64,000 nucleotides of DNA from JANSWP01 sp041941305 (GCA_041941305.1 JBGTQJ010000018.1:62001-126000), one strand, 5' to 3'; positions 31,504 through 39,729 are shown, numbered from the stretch's first letter. Numbers and translations: made by a program. Notes: generated from the letters alone by a model not told the origin.

Positions 31504-32421
31504 TTAGGTTTGTTTTTCTTTCCATTCCTGACGGATTGTCTTAATGAACTCGATTGGTTCATTAACTAGTGCAGCTAATTCGGTATCATTTTGATCTGGA
31601 AATTTTTGAAAAATTTGAAAGATGATTAATTTCTTACCTTCTTTAACCCCCTCTTCAATTCCTTCTTTGTAGCCGGTTTCTTTAGCGAAATTCATGATGG
31701 CTTCTTCGATACCCATGGTGCTTTTATTTTTTGTGATTGTAAAAACTTCGTTTTCAAATTTACGATTTAAATTCTTTTGATGAAAGTGGACATAGAGTTT
31801 TATGAAATTCGTTATTCTTCGGATTTGGACTTTGGAATATCCTTTTTCCAGCATGGTTCGGAAAAGGTGGATTTTCATATTGAATAGTTCCTCATCTTTC
31901 CAGTTTCGTTTTAAGCCCATTAGGGCCGTCTGCATGATTATGCCGAATGGATTCTTGGTTGAGTGATATTCTTCGGGGTTATGATCTATCAATTTATAGG
32001 TTTCAAATTCATACACGAGTTGTGTACTAAGACAGGAATATTCATATTTTGATGGACGAAATCTTTTATCTGAATCTGTCAGTATTGCCAAGCTCGCGAT
32101 GGGTACTTTAAAACGATCTAAGCTACGATAGGCATAAATAAAAACTCTCTTGGCAAATGTTTCATCCTTGTAGCCTTGTACTTCAATATGAATTAGTATC
32201 CATTTTTCTTCTCCGTTTTTTAAAAATACTTTGACCAATAGGTCTGCTATTCTATGATCCTGCTTTTGTTCTGGAAATAATTGCTTGAGTTCTTTGTTTA
32301 AAAATTCATACCCTTTTTTCAGATCAAAATGGTCGTAATATTTTGAAAAGAAGAAGGAGAGGAATTCAGGGAAAAAGTCTTGGATAATTCCTTTCCATAG
32401 AATGTCGCGGGTTATTCTCAT
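31504..32421 (-). CDS. Rpn/YhgA-like PD-(D/E)XK nuclease-family protein
   Basis: The 305-residue protein resembles recombination-promoting nuclease/putative-transposase (Rpn, PDDEXK) proteins. The core would be D60 in DHRIADLLVKVFL and the E80-x-Q82 motif in WILIHIEVQGYKDE, followed by KRVFIYAYRSLDRF. The C-terminal third is helical and ends with a low-complexity GIEEGVKEGKK segment, which is common in this family. These proteins nick or cut DNA and promote recombination; many are mobile or variable in copy number, but they are not classical transposases. The gene is bracketed by strong hairpins downstream (31393-31483) and by a four-arm palindrome upstream (32495-32609). Confidence 0.72.
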   Translation of the reverse strand: MRITRDILWKGIIQDFFPEFLSFFFSKYYDHFDLKKGYEFLNKELKQLFPEQKQDHRIADLLVKVFLKNGEEKWILIHIEVQGYKDETFAKRVFIYAYRSLDRFKVPIASLAILTDSDKRFRPSKYEYSCLSTQLVYEFETYKLIDHNPEEYHSTKNPFGIIMQTALMGLKRNWKDEELFNMKIHLFRTMLEKGYSKVQIRRITNFIKLYVHFHQKNLNRKFENEVFTITKNKSTMGIEEAIMNFAKETGYKEGIEEGVKEGKKLIIFQIFQKFPDQNDTELAALVNEPIEFIKTIRQEWKEKQT

Positions 32422-32487
32422 GGTCTATTCAGTTAGCAGGTACTTTCTTTTTAGTACCACTTGACTGAAAAAAGTAACTACGATACC

Positions 32488-32617
32488 TGAAAAGAGGTGA
32501 CATCTTTTTGCAGAGCAACGGAGAAAAAGGTGTCATCTCTTTTCAGATTTTAAGATGACACCTTTCCTTTTGCTTATCGCAATGTATTTCACAAGTAAAG
32601 ATGTCACCTTAAAATCT
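32488..32617. repeat. Four-arm nested palindrome, copy 2
   Basis: Segments are AGGTGACATCTTT (32495-32507), AAAGGTGTCATCT (32526-32538), AGATGACACCTTT (32553-32565) and AAAGATGTCACCT (32597-32609). Arms 1 and 4 pair perfectly (13 bp), as do 2 and 3. Extended arms 1 and 2 (32488-32505 with 32529-32546) pair over 18 bp with two G-U pairs in RNA, and arms 3 and 4 pair over 21 bp with two mismatches. It lies 67 bp upstream of the nuclease start codon. The layout and length match 12182-12297. Confidence 0.75.
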
Positions 32618-32630
32618 AAGTGTGATTTAG

Positions 32631-32811
32631 GCGCTCTGCGTAGCGCTGATACGGCTGTTTGAGAGGATGAGGGGAAGGAAAGCGCTGATACGGCTGTGTG
32701 TAGGCATCCGCGGATGCGAAGCGGTGTTAGCGCTTGGGAGTAGGATAAATAAGATTTCTGCTAAGACCATTTAGCTTCCCCCGCTTCTAGGCACAATGGT
32801 ATCAGCAGAAA
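32631..32811. repeat. Cluster of short direct and inverted repeats
   Basis: The stretch contains AGCGCTGATACGGCTGT twice (starting near 32643 and 32690), a GCGCT...AGCGC hairpin at 32632-32646, the 14-bp palindrome GCATCCGCGGATGC (32704-32717), and the inverted pair TTTCTGCTAAGACCATT (32755-32771) with 32795-32811 (14 of 17 bp). No gene is seen. It adjoins the MITE-like element. Confidence 0.6.
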
Positions 32812-32828
32812 TAGCTAAGTAAGCGGAT

Positions 32829-33081
32829 ACGTTTCCTAAACTTTCGAAGTCTTACGATAGGACACAGAATAACTTATTGAAAATCAATTGATTGTAGAGC
32901 TGATAGATTTTTAACAAATAGTTTACTCGATTTTTCAAGTTCTAAATAGCTTAAAATAGAGCAAATTGGAGTCTTTCGAAGTTTTAAAAATTAAAAAAGC
33001 AATCTCAATTATTCTTAACATATTGATTTTCAGCCGCTTATTCTGTGGGGTATCAATAGACTTTCGAAGTTTAGGAAACGT
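32829..33081. mobile_element. MITE-like element with 61-bp terminal inverted repeats
   Basis: The 253-bp element starts ACGTTTCCTAAACTT and ends with the complement. The two 61-bp ends match at about 46 positions when one is inverted, with the outer 15 bp and the ACAGAATAA and GAAAATCAAT blocks best kept. Directly outside both ends is GGAT (32825-32828 and 33082-33085), a likely 4-bp target duplication. The interior of about 130 bp is AT-rich and has no transposase frame, so it must be mobilised in trans if at all. The right end lies 18 bp behind the acetyl-CoA synthetase stop codon. Confidence 0.72.
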
Positions 33082-33103
33082 GGATAGCTTATTGTTGAAA
33101 GAT

Positions 33104-35020
33104 TTATCCTTTAGCGCCAGCTTTGATGGCTTCCACTACTTCTGGATTCAGTAAGGTAGAAACGTCCCCTAAATTAGAAGTATCTCCAGAAGCGACTTTT
33201 CTTAAGATCCTACGCATAATTTTCCCGGAGCGTGTTTTGGGCAAGCCAGGCACAATTTGAATTTTATCTGGCTTGGCGATGGGACCAATGACTCTGGTAA
33301 CCACGTCGCGGAGTTCTTTTTCAAAGGCGGCTTCGTCATTGACGGGATCTTGGGTGATGACATAGGCGTAAATGCCTTGTCCTTTGATGTCATGAGGGTA
33401 GCCTACCACGGCACTTTCTACCACGCCTGGATGTTCATTGATGGCGTTCTCAACCTCTGCAGTGCCCATTCTGTGCCCGGATACATTGATGACATCATCG
33501 ACTCTTCCGATGATTCGGTAGCGTCCCTCGGCATCCCTTCTGGCGCCGTCGCCAGTGAAATATTTGTCTTCAAAGCTGGAGAAATAGACTTGCCGACATC
33601 TTTCGTGGTCGCCATAAGTGGTTCTGATGATTGAAGGCCAGGGGAAAGTGATGCAGAGCAAGCCTTCCACATCGTTGCCTTCGACTACATTGCCATCGGA
33701 ATCTACCAATTGGAGTTGAATGCCGGGCATGGGGTAGGAGGCGTAGCAGGGTTTGGTATCTGTGATGCCGGGAAGCGGGGTGATAAGGATGCCGCCCGTT
33801 TCCGTTTGCCACCAGGTGTCTACGATTGGTGATTTGCCTTTCCCGACTTTTTCATTGTACCAATTCCAGGCTTCTTCGTTGATGGGTTCCCCTACGGAGC
33901 CAATGACTTTTAAATCGCTTAAGTCGTAACCGTCAACGTATTGATCGCCCTTTGCCATTAAAGCGCGGATGGCGGTTGGCGCGGTATAGAATTGATTGAC
34001 TTTATGCTTTTGACAAACTTCCCAAAAACGTCCTGCATCCGGATAAGTTGGAACACCTTCAAACATCATGGTTGTAGCACCAGCCAATAGGGGACCATAT
34101 ACAATGTACGAGTGTCCTGTAATCCAACCGATATCTGCTGTACACCAGTACACATCGCCTTCCTGATATTGAAAGACATTCTTAAAGGTAAAACAAGTAT
34201 ATACCATATATCCGCCACAGGTGTGGACGACGCCCTTTGGTTTGCCTGTGGAACCAGAAGTGTAGAGAATAAACAGCATGTCTTCACTATCCATTTCTTC
34301 TGCCGGGCAGTCGGGGCTTTGGGCATTGACTTCTTCATGCCACCATTTGTCCAGGTTCTCATTCCAGGAGATTTCACCTTTTGTTTGCCCCTTTGGGGTA
34401 TTTTGGTGAACCAGCACAGTTTCTATACTATCGCAACCCATTGCCAGCGCTTCATCCACTACCTTTTTGACTGGAATATTTTTAGCGCCTCGGTTATTGT
34501 AATCTGAGCAAATGACCATTTTGCAGGTTGCATCCTTGATCCTGTCAGCCAAAGCGGAGGCGGAAAAACCTGCAAAAACGACAGAATGAACCGCGCCAAT
34601 TCTTGCGCAGGCAAGTACGCCAATCGCCAATTCGGGTACCATGGGCATGTAAAAGCAAACGCGATCGCCTTTACCAATGCCATTGGCTTTGAGGGCATTT
34701 GCAGCTTTGCAAACTTCGGCATGCAATTCTTTATAAGTATATTTTTTTGCAGGTGCCGTTGAATCATTGGGCTCCCAAAGAATCGCGACCTGGTCGCCTC
34801 GGCTTTCTAAATGTCTGTCAAGACAATTTTCCGTAATGTTCAATTTTCCACCCAAAAACCATTTGACATTGGGTTCTCTGAAATTCCACTCCAGCACTTT
34901 GTCCCATTTTTTTCGCCAGTTAAAAGTTTTTGCCTGTGCTGCCCAGAAGCCTTCTGGATCTTCGATGCTGTTTTGATAGACTGCGTTGTATTCTTGTAAT
35001 GTTTTGATTTGTAATGTCAT
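33104..35020 (-). CDS. acsA: Acetate-CoA ligase (acetyl-CoA synthetase)
   Basis: This enzyme activates acetate with ATP and CoA through acetyl-AMP. The 638 residues are of normal length. Visible motifs are the AMP-binding P-loop FILYTSGSTGKPKGVVHTCG, WCTADIGWITGHSYIVYGPL, VDTWWQTETGGILITPLPG, the hinge region FTGDGARRDAEGRYRIIGR and VDDVINVSGHRMGTAEVE, and the C-terminal acetylatable lysine motif KTRSGKIMRRILRK. It allows growth on acetate and recycling of overflow acetate. The gene is monocistronic, with a hairpin (35090-35126) separating it from the upstream gene. A MITE-like element has settled directly behind it. Confidence 0.97.
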   Translation of the reverse strand: MTLQIKTLQEYNAVYQNSIEDPEGFWAAQAKTFNWRKKWDKVLEWNFREPNVKWFLGGKLNITENCLDRHLESRGDQVAILWEPNDSTAPAKKYTYKELHAEVCKAANALKANGIGKGDRVCFYMPMVPELAIGVLACARIGAVHSVVFAGFSASALADRIKDATCKMVICSDYNNRGAKNIPVKKVVDEALAMGCDSIETVLVHQNTPKGQTKGEISWNENLDKWWHEEVNAQSPDCPAEEMDSEDMLFILYTSGSTGKPKGVVHTCGGYMVYTCFTFKNVFQYQEGDVYWCTADIGWITGHSYIVYGPLLAGATTMMFEGVPTYPDAGRFWEVCQKHKVNQFYTAPTAIRALMAKGDQYVDGYDLSDLKVIGSVGEPINEEAWNWYNEKVGKGKSPIVDTWWQTETGGILITPLPGITDTKPCYASYPMPGIQLQLVDSDGNVVEGNDVEGLLCITFPWPSIIRTTYGDHERCRQVYFSSFEDKYFTGDGARRDAEGRYRIIGRVDDVINVSGHRMGTAEVENAINEHPGVVESAVVGYPHDIKGQGIYAYVITQDPVNDEAAFEKELRDVVTRVIGPIAKPDKIQIVPGLPKTRSGKIMRRILRKVASGDTSNLGDVSTLLNPEVVEAIKAGAKG

Positions 35021-35089
35021 GATAATAATTCAGTTTTAGGATTTTGGTGGGCATCGAGCTCCTCCTAATCGTGATTAATAAGAAAATAA

Positions 35090-35126
35090 AAAGAGCCTGG
35101 AACTTTCAATCAGCCCCAGGCTCTTT
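35090..35126. terminator. Terminator hairpin between two minus-strand genes
   Basis: AAAGAGCCTGG (35090-35100) pairs exactly with 35116-35126. On the minus strand it is followed by TTTTATTTT, ending the bifunctional nuclease transcript. Confidence 0.85.
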
Positions 35127-35177
35127 GCATATATTGTATATTAAGACTTTATTGAATTTTCAAACCTTGAGCTTTGA

Positions 35178-35768
35178 TTAACTAGCACTTCTGCGATTGA
35201 TTTCATCGCGTATTTTGGCAGCCTGCTCGTAATCTTCTTTATCCAGCACATCTTCCAGCAGCTTATTGAGTTCGTCGGTGGAATAGGTATTGAGTGCAGC
35301 ACTTTTATTTCTTTTGGTTCTTGCTTTTTTTACGGGTGCAGCGGGATCTTCTTCTGTATCTTCCAGTACGACGCCTGCGGCATCCAGAATGAACTCATAG
35401 GTATAAATTGGACAATTGAATCGAACAGCCATGGCAAGTGCATCGGAGGTTCTGGAATCTATTTCAACCAATTCTCCATTTTTCAAGCAAATCAATCGTG
35501 CATAAAAAATGCCATCCAGCAAATTGTTGATGATGACTTCTTTTAAATCTACCTGGAAGGTTTCTAAGGCATTTTTGAATAAATCATGTGTCAATGGACG
35601 ATTTGGGGTCATGCGCTCCATCGCAACGGCAATGGCTTGTGCCTCAAAGCCTCCGATGACGATGGGCAACCTTCTGGAACCGTTTTGTTCTCCAAGCACC
35701 ACTGCATAATTGTGCGACTGGGTCACACTATGCGATAAAGCGACTATATCTAATTCTATTTTTTTCAT
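35178..35768 (-). CDS. Bifunctional nuclease (BFN) domain protein with UVR motif
   Basis: The 196-residue protein has an N-terminal BFN/DUF151 domain (about residues 1-130; VVLGEQNGSRRLPIVIGGFE, RPLTHDLFKN, IDSRTSDALAMAVRFNCPIY). A short charged linker leads to a C-terminal UvrB/UvrC-type motif (LNKLLEDVLDKEDYEQAAK). Proteins with this arrangement are widespread in Bacteroidota. Nuclease activity has been reported for some BFN proteins, but the physiological role is poorly defined. The UVR motif suggests protein contact in DNA repair or stress response. A TACTTTTG box on the same strand lies about 200 bp upstream. Confidence 0.9.
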   Translation of the reverse strand: MKKIELDIVALSHSVTQSHNYAVVLGEQNGSRRLPIVIGGFEAQAIAVAMERMTPNRPLTHDLFKNALETFQVDLKEVIINNLLDGIFYARLICLKNGELVEIDSRTSDALAMAVRFNCPIYTYEFILDAAGVVLEDTEEDPAAPVKKARTKRNKSAALNTYSTDELNKLLEDVLDKEDYEQAAKIRDEINRRSAS

Positions 35769-35967
35769 AAAACAGTATAGAATATTTGTTTATTACATAC
35801 TTCCTCTTGAGCTTACACGGCAAAGAACAAAAAAAGGAGGTATAGGGTTTGCCGTCAACGCGAACTAAAAATAAAACAACTTGCTGAAAAGTACCACCCA
35901 CATCATTTTTTTTTTCGAATGAGCAAAAAAAACTAATTTTCTGTTTGGGCTTTTTTCACAGGCGGCG

Positions 35968-35975
35968 CAAAAGTA
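35968..35975 (-). promoter_or_regulatory. -7 box upstream of the BFN gene
   Basis: On the minus strand the sequence reads TACTTTTGCGCC, an exact TAnnTTTG match. It would give a leader of roughly 190 nt, which contains an ACGGCAAA/TTTGCCGT stem (about 35818-35855). No -33 TTG at the usual spacing is visible. Confidence 0.45.
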
Positions 35976-36026
35976 GGGAAAATGTGGGAATGTATGAGCT
36001 TATCTCAAACGCTTCCCTTTATTTCT

Positions 36027-36431
36027 TTATTCTCTAATTTCCTGACACAATTCTACAAGCACCCCATTTGCACTTTTTGGATGCACAAAACAGACCAATT
36101 TATTGTCAGCTCCTTTTTTTGGCTTGCTGTTCAATAGTCTAAACCCTTCATTTTCAAGGCGTTCCATTTCTTTTTCAATGTCGGCTACTTCAAAAGCTAT
36201 ATGGTGGATTCCTTCTCCACGTTTTTCAATAAATTTTGAAATTGGGCTGTTTTCAGAAGTTGCCTCCAATAGTTCGATTTTGGATTCTCCAATTTTAAAA
36301 AAGGAAGTATTTACATTTTCAGAAAGCACGGCTTCAATTTTATAATGCTCCTTGCCCAGTAGTTTTTCAAAAAGGGCGTTGCTATTTTCCAGGCGCTTCA
36401 CCGCAATACCGATGTGTTCGATTTTTTGCAT
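36027..36431 (-). CDS. mce: Methylmalonyl-CoA epimerase
   Basis: This small vicinal-oxygen-chelate enzyme interconverts (R)- and (S)-methylmalonyl-CoA in the propionate/succinate route. I start at the ATG giving MQKIEHIGIAVKRLENSNAL (134 residues, family-typical); the frame is open 11 codons further upstream but that part is not conserved. Metal ligands are expected at the histidine in EHIGIAV, the second histidine block in GEGIHHIAFEVAD, and the glutamate in GVLVELCQE. The mutase genes are not in this window. The leader runs straight into the heptamer array at 36500-36622. Confidence 0.95.
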   Translation of the reverse strand: MQKIEHIGIAVKRLENSNALFEKLLGKEHYKIEAVLSENVNTSFFKIGESKIELLEATSENSPISKFIEKRGEGIHHIAFEVADIEKEMERLENEGFRLLNSKPKKGADNKLVCFVHPKSANGVLVELCQEIRE

Positions 36432-36499
36432 CGTTTTCAATTTTCGGTAAAGAACGGAATTCAATTGGAAAGGGGGAAATTTTATTTGGATGCGATTTC

Positions 36500-36622
36500 C
36501 GTTGTCGGTTGTCGGTTATCGGTTGTGGGTTGTCGGTTGTCGGTTATCGGTTGTCGGTTATCGGTTATCGGTTGTGGGTTATCGGTTGTGGGTTATCGGT
36601 TGTGGGTTGTGGGTTGTCGGTT
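36500..36622. repeat. GGTTRTC/GGTTGTG heptamer array (left flank)
   Basis: About 17 tandem heptamers of GGTTGTC, GGTTATC and GGTTGTG type fill the gap between mce and the four-helix-bundle gene. Order of variants is irregular. The array touches the stop codon of the four-helix-bundle gene, whose last codons (AACTGGAGAACC on the minus strand) already resemble the repeat. Confidence 0.85.
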
Positions 36623-36992
36623 AGGTTCTCCAGTTATTTTCTACGTATTCTATGAATTTATATAATTTGCCTCCAAGTATATCATAATCGATTTTCAGTT
36701 GTTTGGCTTTCTTTTTTAAACCTGGGTAAAGTATTTCAATTTTCTTTAAGTGATTTAGAAGTTCAAGATTGCTTGCATGGGCGTACACTAAAAATTTAAT
36801 AAAATCGGCTTTATAGCGCCTTCTACCATAGCCCTCTATGATGTTTGAATTAATTGAATCAGAAGCTCTTCTAATTTGACTGCCTAATTCGTAACATTCA
36901 TATTTTGGTAATTGAGCGGAAAACATATGTGTTTTGATAAATAAGTCAAAAGAAATCTGATAAACTTCAAGTTCTTTATAGGATTTGGACAT
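36621..36992 (-). CDS. Four-helix-bundle protein (23S intervening-sequence type)
   Basis: The 123-residue protein belongs to the small four-helix-bundle family (TIGR02436-like), first known from open frames in 23S rRNA intervening sequences and related to the Avd accessory protein of diversity-generating retroelements. Key segments are MSKSYKELEVYQISFDLFIK, YECYELGSQIRRASDSINSN, IIEGYGRRRYKADFIKFLVY and AHASNLELLNHLKKI. It is not inside rRNA here, and no reverse transcriptase is visible. The molecular role is unknown; a nucleic-acid-binding pentamer is known for Avd. The gene lies between a GGTT-oriented array and a degenerate AACC-oriented stretch, like cargo in a small mobile unit. Confidence 0.88.
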   Translation of the reverse strand: MSKSYKELEVYQISFDLFIKTHMFSAQLPKYECYELGSQIRRASDSINSNIIEGYGRRRYKADFIKFLVYAHASNLELLNHLKKIEILYPGLKKKAKQLKIDYDILGGKLYKFIEYVENNWRT

Positions 36993-37128
36993 AAATAAAA
37001 TTTTTAAAAGATATATTGATTAATTTGTGTTGGTATAATTAGTTTCAAAAACAGCTATCATCGTAACCTGAAGTCAAACAAAAATAGCCTTATCAAGAAA
37101 AAATAAGGCTAAATTCCAATTAGGGGTA

Positions 37129-37193
37129 ATTCAAAACAGATAACTGGAAACACACAACAGAAAATCAAAAACGGAGAACAGATAACCGACAAT
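37129..37193. repeat. Degenerate AACC-oriented repeat (right flank)
   Basis: AACAGATAACTGG, ACACAACAG, CGGAGAACAG and ATAACCGACAA follow one another. They resemble worn heptamers in the opposite orientation to 36500-36622. The match is clearly poorer than in the left array. Confidence 0.45.
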
Positions 37194-37228
37194 AGATTTT
37201 TCATTATTTTGCCCCAAACAAACGAATT

Positions 37229-38722
37229 ATGGAAACCATACAACACTTTGGCTTTTGGTCGGTCCTTCCTCCTGTAGTTGCAATTATTTTGGCGATACGC
37301 ACAAAGCAGGTATTTGTCTCTTTGGTATTTGGAATTTGGTTTGGGTGGGTGGTCATCAATGGTGGCAATTTACTCCAGGCGAGTTTTGACACGGTTACTG
37401 CTTTTGTGGATGTGTTTAGTGATGCCGGACAAACGAGGACCATCATGTTTTGTGTATTGGTAGGAGCTTTGATAGTTTTTATTCAGCGGTCGGGTGGGGT
37501 AGCAGGGTTTATTTTGAAAATCAATAAGCTATTGGATAAATACGAAGCAAGAAAGGAAGGGAACAACCGCATAGTAGTGCAATTTTTGGCCTGGCTGACT
37601 GGGTTATTGATTTTTGTAGAATCCAGTATTTCGGTGTTGACAGTTGGTGCACTTTACCGTCCAGTGTTTGATAAATTGAAGATTTCAAGGGAGAAATTGG
37701 CATATATTGCTGATTCCAGTTCTGCCCCATCGTCCATTTTAATTCCATTCAATGGCTGGGGGGCATTTATCATGGGGTTGCTGGCAGCAGATTTTGCCAA
37801 TCCATTTGGCGTGATGATGTCCGCCATGAAGTACAATTTTTACCCCATACTTGCCCTCATTTTGGTGTTAATCATCATATTTTCAAAAAAGGACTTCGGA
37901 CCTATGGCAGCTGCTGAAAAACGGGCCAGAGAGGAAGGGAAAGTATTGGCAGATGGTGCTCAGCCAATGGTTGCTGAAGAATTGACGGAAGTAGAAATGA
38001 AGGAAGGGTTGACTCCCAAAGCCCGAAATATGGTCATTCCCATTGCCATCATGGTTTTGATGATGCCTATAATGCTCACCTACACCGGCTGGCAAGCCGC
38101 TTTGGAGGAAGTAGCCGAGGCTTCCTTTTTTGGAAAAGTCTTCCATGCGATTGGAAATGGTTCGGGGTCTACTTCAGTCCTGATAGCAGTACTTACTTCT
38201 CTTTTGGCTTCCATGTTATTTTATCGAATTCAAGGCATTATGAGGCTGAAGGAGATGGTAGACCTGACGGTCAAAGGAATGGCAGGCTTGATGCCACTTG
38301 CTCTGTTGATGGTTTTGGCTTTTGCCATTAGTACCCTTTGTAAAGAACATCTCTACACCGGAATTTATGTAGCAGAAGTGTCCAAAACCTGGTTATCTCC
38401 AAGCCTGGTTCCCTTTATCATTTTTATTGTGAGCTGTTTCATTGCTTTTTCTACTGGGACATCCTGGGGCACTTTTGGAATTATGATGGCAATTGCTTTA
38501 CCCATGGCTCAACAAATGGATGCCAATGTTTATATCGCCATTGCTGCAGTGATGGGTGGTGGTGTTTTTGGAGATCATTGCTCACCAATTTCAGATACTT
38601 CTATATTGTCTTCGATGGCATCTGCAAGTGACCATATTGATCACGTCAAAACACAATTGCCCTATGCAATGGTGGCGGGGAGTGTAGCAGCTGTGTTTTA
38701 TTTGATTGTGGGGTTTTTGTAA
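37229..38722 (+). CDS. nhaC: NhaC-family sodium/proton antiporter
   Basis: This inner-membrane secondary transporter has 497 residues and about 11-12 hydrophobic helices. Features typical of the NhaC family are FWSVLPPVVAIILAIRTKQV and FGIWFGW near the N-terminus, FVESSISVLTVGAL and SSAPSSILIPFNGWGAF in the middle, and AFSTGTSWGTFGIMMAIALP and GGGVFGDHCSPISDTSILSS near the C-terminus; the last two are well-kept NhaC signatures. It exports sodium in exchange for protons, fitting a marine or saline habitat. TTATTTTG about 18 bp before the ATG resembles a -7 box. A hairpin follows at 38743-38811. Confidence 0.93.
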   Translation: METIQHFGFWSVLPPVVAIILAIRTKQVFVSLVFGIWFGWVVINGGNLLQASFDTVTAFVDVFSDAGQTRTIMFCVLVGALIVFIQRSGGVAGFILKINKLLDKYEARKEGNNRIVVQFLAWLTGLLIFVESSISVLTVGALYRPVFDKLKISREKLAYIADSSSAPSSILIPFNGWGAFIMGLLAADFANPFGVMMSAMKYNFYPILALILVLIIIFSKKDFGPMAAAEKRAREEGKVLADGAQPMVAEELTEVEMKEGLTPKARNMVIPIAIMVLMMPIMLTYTGWQAALEEVAEASFFGKVFHAIGNGSGSTSVLIAVLTSLLASMLFYRIQGIMRLKEMVDLTVKGMAGLMPLALLMVLAFAISTLCKEHLYTGIYVAEVSKTWLSPSLVPFIIFIVSCFIAFSTGTSWGTFGIMMAIALPMAQQMDANVYIAIAAVMGGGVFGDHCSPISDTSILSSMASASDHIDHVKTQLPYAMVAGSVAAVFYLIVGFL

Positions 38723-38742
38723 AGGGATTTATTTGAAATTGA

Positions 38743-38811
38743 AAAGTCCAATAAATGGTATAGGAATTCATTAAATGTACTAAGATTTTTTATACCACTT
38801 TATTGGACTTT
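38743..38811 (+). terminator. Hairpin behind nhaC
   Basis: AAAGTCCAATAAATGGTATA (38743-38762) pairs with 38791-38811 with a single bulged base. The loop is 28 nt and there is no strong T-run after it. Confidence 0.6.
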
Positions 38812-39014
38812 CCTGGCTGAAATAAGCATTTTCCAAGTGCTTTGTATGTCGGTATGCCTGATTGGAAATTACTTTGAGCACCAACTACCTTGAAGGTCAC
38901 ACTTTCAGGCTTTCAAAAAAGTTAGAAAATAGAGACTTCAAGACACCTTGTTTGTCCAACTTTCATGATGATCTAATTAATAAAAAGACCAATATGACCC
39001 ACTAACAACTAATA

Positions 39015-39596
39015 TCATTTTACGGCCTCAATTTCACAAGACATCACACATTCCGTAATGCCTGTGTCATCATCTATCACAGAATACCTAAAATTGGGAA
39101 AGTTGAGTTGATTACCTGTCAAGGTGGCTGTACCCGTCAATTTTAAAGTGACATCAAAAGGGCGATTTCCACTACAAGTGAAGTCGTACCAACCAGGCCC
39201 TACGGCAAAGGTTGAATTATCAAAAAATAAAGAGTTATTATTAACGGTAGCAATCCACGGTATTGAAAATCCCCCTGGATATAGCCCCTGAACTTCTTTA
39301 TCAGGAAAGCGAACTATTACATTATTGACATGTTTGGGATCTTCATGAATACCAAACTGAAAATCGTTGCTATCCCAAAGATCATTCGGAATACATTCGC
39401 TTGTGCCGGAATAATTACCTAAAAATTTATCTCTTGCATATTCACAGGTGCCATCGTCCATGTTTGCATCAGATACATAATTCAAAGCATCTGGGTCTGT
39501 ACAGCCTGGTTTATCTTCCTTTCCACAGGAAGTTATTGCCATAAAAACAACTGCAAAAAGAAGAAAGCAAATGAGGGTTAGGAAATTCTTTTTCAT
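39015..39596 (-). CDS. Lipoprotein with calcium-loop-like motif, unknown
   Basis: From ATG 39596 the product has 193 residues; the frame is open 78 codons further upstream, but that part overlaps the sensor gene and lacks signal character. The N-terminus MKKNFLTLICFLLFAVVFMA followed by ITSCGKED is a lipoprotein signal. Directly after comes GCTDPDALNYVSDANMDDGT, a cysteine-bracketed acidic loop common in Bacteroidota surface proteins and probably metal-binding. The remaining 130 residues are beta-rich with two cysteine pairs (ECIPND, FTCSGNRP, ITECVMSCEIE). Function unknown. It lies 133 bp downstream of the hybrid sensor gene on the same strand and may be co-transcribed with it. Confidence 0.8.
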   Translation of the reverse strand: MKKNFLTLICFLLFAVVFMAITSCGKEDKPGCTDPDALNYVSDANMDDGTCEYARDKFLGNYSGTSECIPNDLWDSNDFQFGIHEDPKHVNNVIVRFPDKEVQGLYPGGFSIPWIATVNNNSLFFDNSTFAVGPGWYDFTCSGNRPFDVTLKLTGTATLTGNQLNFPNFRYSVIDDDTGITECVMSCEIEAVK

Positions 39597-39729
39597 AATA
39601 CCGTATTTTAAAATGTGAAAAAATAATAAAGCAAAGGTGATGGCATAAGAGTTTTGCCACTTGACTCTGAGTCCCAAGTGTTTGGATTTAAGTCCCAAAA
39701 TAGATTTTGGAATGAAAAAGAGGTGCTTA

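Noticed and set aside
32966..33154. Plus-strand frame of 62 residues
   Set aside because: It lies within the MITE-like element and runs into the antisense of acsA; it is not a transposase.
36621..36992. Diversity-generating retroelement suggested by the Avd-related four-helix-bundle protein
   Set aside because: No reverse transcriptase, template repeat or variable repeat pair was seen nearby.
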